Origin: Victivallales bacterium
GTDB lineage: Bacteria > Verrucomicrobiota > Lentisphaeria > Victivallales > UBA1829
Assembly: GCA_016285335.1 (NCBI GenBank)
Contig: JAEEQO010000053.1
Location: 1 to 15,300 of the forward strand
Direction: 5' to 3'
DNA: 15,300 nt
The position numbers and the translations under genes were made by a program. Position 1 is the first letter of the stretch; each line of letters opens with the position of its first letter. Below are positions 1 through 5,861 of the stretch, piece by piece. The notes below the pieces were generated by a model that was not told where the DNA came from, did no database searches, and saw only the letters and a list, made by a program, of their open reading frames with translations.

Positions 1-1568
1 CTGGTATCGGCGTTGTAGCTAATTTCCTTCTTCCTCTCCCAGCGTTCCGCCTCGCGTTCGTCGTGCGGCTCGCCGGGCGCTTTGAGGCAGACCGCCAGGG
101 ATTCCATCGCGGGTTCGACCCGCTGTTCCGCCGCCTTGCGGAACCATTTGACGGCTTCCGACTTGTCTTTCGGCACGCCGGTCCCGTCGAGATAACACTC
201 CCCCAGATATATTCTTGCCTGGGGAATGCCCAGCCCGGCGAGGTGTCGGAGCATTCCGACGCCTTCCGCCTTGTCTTCCTCCGTTTCCTTCTCCAGCAGG
301 ATCCTCGCCAGCCTGAGCTGGTAGGCGAAAATGCCGCTATGCTTCACCAGTTTGCGGTAAAACGTCGCGATGTCTTCCGTTTCGAGCCCTCTTCCCTCGC
401 GGAGATTGTCCACGGAGCGCAGAAGAAAGAACGTGACCTCGCTGGTCTGATCCGCGTTCCAGAGGGCGGCGGTGATGCGGTCCGTCAGGCCGTCTACCGT
501 TTCCTCGTCGGCGATCCCCTCCAGGAAATCCTCCGAGAACCGGTCGAATATCCAGACAAACGTGTAAAGGTCCCGCGGGTCGCCGTCCTCCTCCAGATGC
601 TTCATTGCGGTGTCGAACGCCTTCCGTTTCCACGTTTCCGCCGCTTCCCTGTCCGGCTCCCGGATCACGACTTTCTCGTACTCGGAAGTCGCTTCGTCCT
701 CCACCCAGTCCTCAATGCCGCTTTCGCAGAGCATGGCGTACTTGCACATGGCGAAAACGGAACCGTTTTCCGCGTTTTTAAGGTAACATTCGGGCGGAAA
801 ACCGATCTTGTCGAACGCCAGCGCCACGGCGTCGCCCCGTTCCGCCGCCTCCTGGATCCTGCGCCGCGCCGAATCGCTGTGGGAAACGCTGTACTCCGCG
901 TACATGTTTCCGTTCTTCGCCGCGGTTTTCATCCACTGTTTCTGTTCGGCTTCCATCAGCTCAAATTCCCGAAGTTTAAAGGAAAACTTGCTTTTCAGTA
1001 CGGGATGCCAGTCCTCATAGCATTTCGCGAGCAGATACTGCGCGTCCGCGTGTCCCTGCCGGGCAGCTTTGAGAAGCCATTTCTCCGCCGGGGCAAGATC
1101 CGGGACGACATATTTCATCAGCTCGCGTCCGGCGGAGGCCCGCACGGGATCATCGTCCAGGTAGAGACAGGCGAGGCGGTACTGCGCGTCCCTGTCGCCA
1201 GACTCCGCGGACCGGAGCAGGGCTTTCAGTTCGTCGGGCCAGAAGGATTCCTCCGGGAACCGTGCGCGGATGAGCCTGGTCTTTTCTTCGTCGGAGACGT
1301 CGAGCAGCGCGATGTCGTCCAGTTCCTTCAATGCCGCCTGAAGCTCGGGCGAATCCTTGTCCGGATGCGTCATGACGAGGTAGCGTTCCGTCTTGGATGC
1401 CACATCGCCGAGGCTTTCCGGGTCGTCGTAGTCCACATGGATATGCAGCGCGAACGCGACCGCGGCGGCAAACGCCGCGCAGAGGAACAGGATGACGGCG
1501 AAAACGAAAAGGAGGATCCTGACTGGCTTTTTCATACCTTCGTGCCCGGTGTTCTTGTTTAAGTCCAT
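1..1568 (-). CDS. Sel1-repeat (TPR-like) membrane-anchored protein, partial
   Basis: The frame stays open to the left edge, so the C-terminus is missing; about 522 residues are visible. An N-terminal hydrophobic segment (about residues 17-42, preceded by KKPVR) is a membrane anchor or uncleaved signal. The rest is acidic and alpha-helical, with recognisable Sel1-like repeats at about 119-225 (for example AARQGHADAQYLLAKCYED) and 441-490 (for example YLDGTGVPKDKSEAVKWFRK). Sel1 repeats are alpha-alpha solenoids used for protein-protein contacts; no enzymatic motif is visible, so the partner and role are unknown. The first ATG at 1568 has no Shine-Dalgarno sequence and lies almost on top of the likely transcription start. 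The in-frame ATG at 1535 gives a protein beginning MKKPVRILLF and may be the true start. It lies downstream of the amtB terminator and is a separate transcription unit. Confidence 0.85.
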   Translation of the reverse strand, partial: MDLNKNTGHEGMKKPVRILLFVFAVILFLCAAFAAAVAFALHIHVDYDDPESLGDVASKTERYLVMTHPDKDSPELQAALKELDDIALLDVSDEEKTRLIRARFPEESFWPDELKALLRSAESGDRDAQYRLACLYLDDDPVRASAGRELMKYVVPDLAPAEKWLLKAARQGHADAQYLLAKCYEDWHPVLKSKFSFKLREFELMEAEQKQWMKTAAKNGNMYAEYSVSHSDSARRRIQEAAERGDAVALAFDKIGFPPECYLKNAENGSVFAMCKYAMLCESGIEDWVEDEATSEYEKVVIREPDREAAETWKRKAFDTAMKHLEEDGDPRDLYTFVWIFDRFSEDFLEGIADEETVDGLTDRITAALWNADQTSEVTFFLLRSVDNLREGRGLETEDIATFYRKLVKHSGIFAYQLRLARILLEKETEEDKAEGVGMLRHLAGLGIPQARIYLGECYLDGTGVPKDKSEAVKWFRKAAEQRVEPAMESLAVCLKAPGEPHDEREAERWERKKEISYNADT

Positions 1569-1578
1569 GGTTTTACCA

Positions 1579-1608
1579 ATAATATACTTCTTTCTAGGAA
1601 CAATTCAA
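1579..1608 (-). promoter_or_regulatory. Candidate sigma70-type promoter of the Sel1-repeat gene
   Basis: On the minus strand a TTGAAT box (1603-1608) is followed after 16 bp by TATATT (1581-1586), or after 18 bp by TATTAT (1579-1584). The predicted transcription start falls only a few bases before the ATG at 1568, which favours translation from the ATG at 1535 or a near-leaderless message. Prediction by eye only. Confidence 0.45.
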
Positions 1609-1630
1609 GCTGGATAAGATAATATGAAAT

Positions 1631-1673
1631 AAAAAACCGCCGCCGGATTCCCTGGAGGAGTCCCGGCGGCGGG
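1631..1673 (-). terminator. Rho-independent terminator of glnK-amtB
   Basis: Arms 1637-1646 (CCGCCGCCGG) and 1663-1672 (CCGGCGGCGG) pair perfectly over 10 bp. The stem can be extended inward past one bulged C. In the minus-strand transcript the hairpin is followed at once by six T (complement of 1631-1636). It lies about 40 bp after the amtB stop codon and separates that operon from the Sel1-repeat gene. Confidence 0.9.
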
Positions 1674-1711
1674 TGGTGTTTACAGATTCTGTCAGACGGT
1701 TTGCGGGAGCC

Positions 1712-3100
1712 TCACATGTTGACGAAGAACTGGAATCCGGGGTAGGCTTCGCCGCCGTGTTCGCAGAGGTCGAGGCCGCGGAGTTCTTCTTCCTCGGAGA
1801 CGCGGATCCCGGTGGTCTTCTTCATCGCGAAGAAGATGGCGAAGGAGGAGGCGAACGAGACGAGTCCGATCACGACCGCGCCGAGGAGCTGCACCTTGAA
1901 CGTGTATTCCGGCACGACGGAGAAAATGCCGACCGCGAGCGTGCCCCAGACGCCGTTCACGAGGTGGACGGAGAGCGCGCCGACGGGGTCGTCGAGGTGG
2001 ATCCGGTCGAAGAGCACGACCGCGGGGACCACGATGACGCCGGCGATGAGGCCGATGATGACCGCCGAACCCACGCTCACGCAATCGGCGCCCGCGGTGA
2101 TGCCGACAAGGCCGGCCAGGCAGCCGTTCATGGTCATGGAGAGGTCGGGGTGATGCAGCATGATGCGGCTGGTGAGCATGCTGGAGACGACGGCCGCGCT
2201 GGCGGCGATCATGGTGTTCACGAGCACGAGGCTGACCTTGCTCGGATCGGCGTTCAGGGCGGACGCGCCGTTGAACCCGAACCAGCCGAGCCACAGCAGG
2301 AAGACGCCGATGGTCACGAGCGGCATGTTGTGGCCCATGATGGGCATGACCTTGCCGTCGACGTACTTGCCGATGCGCGGCCCGAGCAGGATCACGCCGG
2401 AGAGCGCGGCCCAGCCGCCCACGCTGTGCACGAACGTGGAGCCGGCGAAATCGTGGAAGTGCAGGGCGTCCAGCCAGCCGCCGCCCCATCCCCAGGAGCC
2501 GACGATCGGGTACACGACCGACACGTAGATTGCCGTGAAGATCAGGTAGCTGCTCAGCTTCACGCGTTCCGCCACCGCGCCGGACACGATGGTCGCGGCG
2601 GTCGCGGCGAACATGCCCTGGAAGAAGAAGTCCGTCCAGTACGTGAACTCGCCGTTGTGGTACAGGATCGGATCGCCCGCGGGCAGATGCAGGCCGAATC
2701 CGGCGAACCCGAACCAGTTGTTCCAGATCCAGTGCACGCCGGGGTACATCAGGGCGAACCCGCAGAACGCGTAGGACAGGAACCCGATCGCCGGGGTCAG
2801 GGAGTTCTTGAAAAGGATGTTGTTGCAGTTCTTGGCGCGGGCGAGACCGGACTCGACGCAGGCGAATCCGAGGTGCATCAGGAAGACGAGCATGCCGCCA
2901 GCCATGACCCACAGGTTGTTGACTGCGAACATCGCCAGGTCGGCGGTCGAGGGCGCGGGCGCGACTGCTTCCGCGACGGTTTCGGTCACTGCCGCGACCT
3001 GTTCGACCTGTGCGACGGCTTCGGCGGCCTGTTCCTCCGCCCCGGCGCAGATTCCAACGAAAACGAGGCTCATCAGAGCCGCTGTCAGGATTTTATTCAT
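1712..3100 (-). CDS. amtB: Ammonium transporter AmtB
   Basis: Inner-membrane channel of the Amt/Mep/Rh family, 462 residues, that conducts ammonium/ammonia into the cell. It has a cleavable-looking signal peptide (about 1-20), then an Ala/Glu/Val-rich stretch (21-55) and about eleven hydrophobic segments. The pore signature is intact: Asp217 in HDFAGSTFVHSVGG, the twin pore histidines His225 and His379 (in HLVNGVWGT), and the conserved FFFQGMFAATAATIVSGAVA segment (158-177). The C-terminal tail, with GLDLCEHGGEAYPGF, is the cytoplasmic region that docks P-II proteins in this family. The start is supported by AAGGA about 8 nt upstream. It lies 33 bp downstream of the P-II gene, the classical glnK-amtB pair, and should be co-transcribed from the sigma54 promoter at 3520-3535. 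Confidence 0.96.
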   Translation of the reverse strand: MNKILTAALMSLVFVGICAGAEEQAAEAVAQVEQVAAVTETVAEAVAPAPSTADLAMFAVNNLWVMAGGMLVFLMHLGFACVESGLARAKNCNNILFKNSLTPAIGFLSYAFCGFALMYPGVHWIWNNWFGFAGFGLHLPAGDPILYHNGEFTYWTDFFFQGMFAATAATIVSGAVAERVKLSSYLIFTAIYVSVVYPIVGSWGWGGGWLDALHFHDFAGSTFVHSVGGWAALSGVILLGPRIGKYVDGKVMPIMGHNMPLVTIGVFLLWLGWFGFNGASALNADPSKVSLVLVNTMIAASAAVVSSMLTSRIMLHHPDLSMTMNGCLAGLVGITAGADCVSVGSAVIIGLIAGVIVVPAVVLFDRIHLDDPVGALSVHLVNGVWGTLAVGIFSVVPEYTFKVQLLGAVVIGLVSFASSFAIFFAMKKTTGIRVSEEEELRGLDLCEHGGEAYPGFQFFVNM

Positions 3101-3133
3101 GATGAATTCCTTCTTTCTGTTCTGATGTTGCGG

Positions 3134-3475
3134 TTATCCGATTGCCTCGCTGCCGCGTTCGCCCGTGCGGATGCGGACGCATTCGTCGATGGGCAGCACG
3201 AAGATCTTGCCGTCGCCGATGTGGCCCGTGCGGGCGCCTTCGCAGATGCCTTCGATCGTGGGCTCCACGAAATCGTCGTTCACGGCGATCGCCAGGCGGA
3301 CCTTCTTCAGCAGGTTGACTTCCTGAAGCGCGCCGCGCCACATGTGAACATAGCCGCGCTGCTGGCCGCAGCCGAGCGCGTTCGTCACGGAGATCTTGAA
3401 GATTTGGCGGGCGTAGAGCGCCTGCTTGACGGGATTCAGCCGGTCGGGCTGGATGTACGCGATGATGAGTTTCAT
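3134..3475 (-). CDS. glnK: P-II family nitrogen regulatory protein (GlnK/GlnB type)
   Basis: At 113 residues this is the standard P-II length. P-II trimers bind ATP/ADP and 2-oxoglutarate and control AmtB, glutamine synthetase regulation and NifA- or NtrC-type regulators. Visible hallmarks are the T-loop region (about 36-55, GCGQQRGYVHMWRGA), the B-loop TGHIGDGKIFVLP (about 83-95) and the C-terminal RIRTGERG. Pairing with amtB argues for GlnK. The residue aligned with Tyr51, the uridylylation site of enterobacterial P-II, is Gln51, and position 46 is Trp, so control by classical uridylylation is unlikely; binding of effectors alone is the likelier signal. The start is supported by AAGGAG 8-9 nt upstream. 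It is the first gene of the operon, with a sigma54 promoter about 45 bp ahead of the ATG. Confidence 0.95.
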   Translation of the reverse strand: MKLIIAYIQPDRLNPVKQALYARQIFKISVTNALGCGQQRGYVHMWRGALQEVNLLKKVRLAIAVNDDFVEPTIEGICEGARTGHIGDGKIFVLPIDECVRIRTGERGSEAIG

Positions 3476-3519
3476 TCCGGTGTCTCCTTAGTGGATTTTG
3501 AGGTTACGCCGGAGCATTA

Positions 3520-3535
3520 AGCACATCCCGTGCCA
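3520..3535 (-). promoter_or_regulatory. Sigma54 (-24/-12) promoter of glnK-amtB
   Basis: The minus strand reads TGGCACGGGATGTGCT, matching the RpoN consensus TGGCACG-N4-TTGCW at all but one of the specified positions and with exact GG-N10-GC spacing. The transcription start is expected near 3509, giving a leader of about 35 nt with a good ribosome binding site. Fourteen of its 16 bases are the same as in the gltB promoter, including the GGAT spacer. Confidence 0.88.
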
Positions 3536-3575
3536 AAGTCTGTTTGAGGCGGAAATGCCGGATGATACGGCAAAT

Positions 3576-3621
3576 ATGTTTTACAAAAACGGGGGAGTGC
3601 TGACCACAAAATGTAAAACAT
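3576..3621. repeat. Inverted repeat upstream of glnK, possible activator site
   Basis: Arms ATGTTTTACA (3576-3585) and TGTAAAACAT (3612-3621) are perfect 10-bp inverted copies around a 26-bp spacer. They contain the TTACA and TGTAA half-sites that form the tight palindromes upstream of gltB, here 31 bp apart. The centre lies about 77 bp upstream of the glnK -12 element, a plausible enhancer position. The repeat also sits 17 bp before the -35 box of the divergent GyrI-like gene. The function is inferred. Confidence 0.55.
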
Positions 3622-3637
3622 CCTCCCATTGTTGAGC

Positions 3638-3666
3638 TTGACAAACCATCCTGGGGGCGGTACATT
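3638..3666 (+). promoter_or_regulatory. Sigma70-type promoter of the GyrI-like gene
   Basis: A perfect TTGACA (3638-3643) and TACATT (3661-3666) are separated by 17 bp. The expected start is near 3673, giving a leader of about 43 nt that ends with AAAGGA (3703-3708), 7 nt before the ATG. Confidence 0.65.
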
Positions 3667-3715
3667 ATAACATATTCAATCAAATCTTATCCATAAACCG
3701 GGAAAGGATCGGATC

Positions 3716-4231
3716 ATGGAAATCCAGCCTGTTATCAGACATCATAACGAACTTACCGTTATCGGCTGCTCCATCGTCATCAGAAGCGGGGAGGGCAACA
3801 CGAAATGCCCCGAATTCTGGAACGAATATGCACAGAAATTTTCACGCCTGTTCCGGACCATGAAGCCGGAAACGCCGGAGGAACAGGCTGTTTTAGATAA
3901 CAGCATCGGACAGTACGCCGTCTGCCGCTGCCTGAAAAGCGAGGGACAGGGGGACGCGTTCGAGTACCTGATCTGCGGCGAATACAAGGGCGGGCCAGTG
4001 CCGGAGGGCATGAAACTCTTCACGCTTCCCGAATCCGACTGGGCGGAATTCCGCTGCAAGGGCGCGCTGCCGAAAACGCTGCAGGACCTTTACGACGCCG
4101 CGTACGGGACCTGGCTGAAGGACAACCCGGAATACCAGGGACTCGGCATCGACATCGAGAGTTACACCCCCGGCGATCCCGCCGCGCCGGACTACGAGTG
4201 CAGCCTCATCCTCCCGGTGAAAAAAGCGTGA
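3716..4231 (+). CDS. GyrI-like / AraC effector-binding domain protein, stand-alone
   Basis: At 171 residues this is a single GyrI-like small-molecule-binding (SHS2/SOUL-like) domain with no DNA-binding region. The C-terminal half is typical: LYDAAYGTWLKDNPEYQ, then GIDIESYTPGD and the final strand DYECSLILPVKK. Such domains bind hydrophobic or cationic ligands in transcription factors of the AraC and MerR types, and the stand-alone forms are ligand-binding or hydrolytic proteins of mostly unknown substrate. The start is set by AAAGGA 7 nt upstream and a good sigma70 promoter. It is transcribed divergently from glnK-amtB and convergently towards the NifA-like gene, and nothing ties it to nitrogen metabolism beyond position. 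No terminator is evident in the 66 bp that follow. Confidence 0.85.
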   Translation: MEIQPVIRHHNELTVIGCSIVIRSGEGNTKCPEFWNEYAQKFSRLFRTMKPETPEEQAVLDNSIGQYAVCRCLKSEGQGDAFEYLICGEYKGGPVPEGMKLFTLPESDWAEFRCKGALPKTLQDLYDAAYGTWLKDNPEYQGLGIDIESYTPGDPAAPDYECSLILPVKKA

Positions 4232-4297
4232 CGAAACTGCGAAATAAGGGTAATAAGATTCGCTCTGAAGCAGACCGGCAGGGGCGGCGGCGCGGCC

Positions 4298-5818
4298 TCA
4301 GGATTCTTTTTTGACGCCGAGGCGGTTCATCCGGTAGTTCATCATGCGCGGGGAAAGCCCGAGCGAACGTCCGGCGGCGGAGAGGTTGCCGTCGTTCTTG
4401 CGGATGGCGTCCTGAAGGATTTCGCGTTCGTAGTTGGCGAGCAGGACTTCGAGCGTGGAGGAGTCGTTGTCGGAGGCGGAAGCGCCGCCGGACGCCTGGA
4501 CCGCCTGAAGCGAGGGCGGGAGGTTGTGCCCGTGGACGCAGTCGCCTGTGGCGGTGAGCACGGCGCGCTCCATGCAGTTTTCGAGCTCGCGGACGTTGCC
4601 GGGCCAGCTGTAGTTCATCAGCAGGTGGATCGCGCCGGGGGAGATCTTGCGGATCGCCTTGTTGTACTTCACGTTCAGGTTTTCGATGAAGTATTCGGCG
4701 AGCAGGATGATGTCACTCTTGCGCTGTGCCAGGCTCGGCATCATGATGGGGAAGATGTTCAGGCGGTAGTAGAGGTCCTCGCGGAAGAGCTTCTTTTCCA
4801 TGAGCTCCTCGAGGTTTCGGCTGGTGGCGGCGAGGAAGCGCACGTTGGAATGCAGCTCCTCGTTGCTGCCGACGCGGGAGAAGGTGCGTTCCTGCAGGAA
4901 ACGCAGGAGCTTGACCTGGGTCTGCATGGTCAGGTCGCCGATCTCGTCGAGGAAGAGCGTGCCGCCGTCGGCTGCCTCGGCGCGTCCGATGCGACGGCTG
5001 ACCGCGCCGGTGAACGCGCCTTTTTCGTGGCCGAAGAGCTCGCTTTCCACGAGGTTTTCGGGCAGGGCGGCGCAGTTCAGCGTGATGAACGGCTTATTCT
5101 TGCGGCCGGAGAGTTCGACGATGGCGTGCGCGAGAAGTTCCTTGCCGGTGCCGCTCGCCCCGCGGATCAGGACCGTGGCGTCGGAGGGCGCGACCTGGCG
5201 TAGCTGTTCGTAGACCATCTGCATCTCGCGGCAGTTGCCGATCATCTTGCCGGGGGCCTTCTGAAGCATGCTGCGGAGCTTGCGGTTTTCCTCGAGCAGG
5301 GATTCGCGTTCGTCGTGGATCTCCGTGCAGGCGGCCGCGGCGTCGGCGGTCAGGTTCGCAATGATCTCCAGGAACGCGACGTCGCGGTCGAGGTCGGTGT
5401 CCGGCAGGACGGGACGGTCGATGGAGAGCGTGCCGATCACGCTGTCGTGATGGATCAGCGGGACGCAGAGGAACGCGACCTGTTCGGTGTAGTTGCGTGC
5501 GCCCGTGCGGTTGAGGAACCGGCTGTCGTTGCGGAGATCGGGAATCACATGGCTGACGCCTGTTTCGGCGACATGCCCGGTGATGCCTTCGCCGATGCGG
5601 TAGTGACCGAGCTTCTTCTCTGTTTCGGCGAGTCCGCGCGAGACTTCGATCCGCAGGGTGTCCCCGTACAGAAGCGCAAACGTGCCGCGGATCATGCCCA
5701 GGTCGCTTTCGAGGATGGAGAGCACGCTTTCGAGAAGCGCCTCCACGTCGCGTTCGCGGGTGATGACCGTGCTGACTTTCTGGATTACGAGGATTTGCGG
5801 ATCGATGACATTTTTCAT
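4298..5818 (-). CDS. NifA-like sigma54-dependent transcriptional activator (GAF-AAA+-HTH)
   Basis: The 506-residue enhancer-binding protein has an N-terminal GAF domain (about 20-165) with a NifA-like sequence (GEGITGHVAETGVSHVIPDL). A short coiled linker (165-190) follows, then an AAA+ domain (about 190-420) and a Fis-type helix-turn-helix at the C-terminus (about 477-500, NLSAAGRSLGLSPRMMNYRM). The AAA+ motifs are complete: Walker A GASGTGKE (220-227), the sigma54-contacting GAFTGA loop (267-272), Walker B GGTLFLDE (285-292), arginines in FREDLYYR (345-352) and WPGNVRELEN (405-414). Cys415 and Cys427 have the C-X11-C spacing known from oxygen-sensitive NifA proteins, but the later C-X4-C pair is absent. 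There is no receiver domain, so it is not NtrC. It is the third gene after gltB-gltD (43-bp gap), with a candidate promoter of its own. It is the probable activator of the three sigma54 promoters here (inference). Confidence 0.92.
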   Translation of the reverse strand: MKNVIDPQILVIQKVSTVITRERDVEALLESVLSILESDLGMIRGTFALLYGDTLRIEVSRGLAETEKKLGHYRIGEGITGHVAETGVSHVIPDLRNDSRFLNRTGARNYTEQVAFLCVPLIHHDSVIGTLSIDRPVLPDTDLDRDVAFLEIIANLTADAAAACTEIHDERESLLEENRKLRSMLQKAPGKMIGNCREMQMVYEQLRQVAPSDATVLIRGASGTGKELLAHAIVELSGRKNKPFITLNCAALPENLVESELFGHEKGAFTGAVSRRIGRAEAADGGTLFLDEIGDLTMQTQVKLLRFLQERTFSRVGSNEELHSNVRFLAATSRNLEELMEKKLFREDLYYRLNIFPIMMPSLAQRKSDIILLAEYFIENLNVKYNKAIRKISPGAIHLLMNYSWPGNVRELENCMERAVLTATGDCVHGHNLPPSLQAVQASGGASASDNDSSTLEVLLANYEREILQDAIRKNDGNLSAAGRSLGLSPRMMNYRMNRLGVKKES

Positions 5819-5826
5819 AGTCTATT

Positions 5827-5855
5827 AATATACTCCGGTTTCCCGGATTTATCAA
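5827..5855 (-). promoter_or_regulatory. Sigma70-type promoter of the NifA-like gene with palindromic spacer
   Basis: On the minus strand TTGATA (5850-5855) and TATATT (5827-5832) are separated by 17 bp. The spacer contains the palindrome TCCGG-GAAA-CCGGA (5834-5847), a possible operator or small hairpin. The predicted start lies 1-2 nt from the ATG at 5818, so messages from this promoter would be leaderless or nearly so. No Shine-Dalgarno sequence is properly placed; GGAG lies about 15 nt upstream. Confidence 0.5.
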
Positions 5856-5861
5856 GCGGGA

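Noticed and set aside
63..1562. A 499-codon plus-strand frame over the Sel1-repeat gene
   Set aside because: The minus strand encodes recognisable Sel1 repeats and a membrane anchor; the plus frame has no recognisable feature.
1673..3520. A 615-codon plus-strand frame over amtB and glnK
   Set aside because: Antisense shadow of amtB and glnK, rich in Asp, Glu, His and Gly from GC-rich codons.
4232..4297. Possible terminator between the convergent GyrI-like and NifA-like genes
   Set aside because: Only 3-4 bp stems are found and no T-run follows on either strand.
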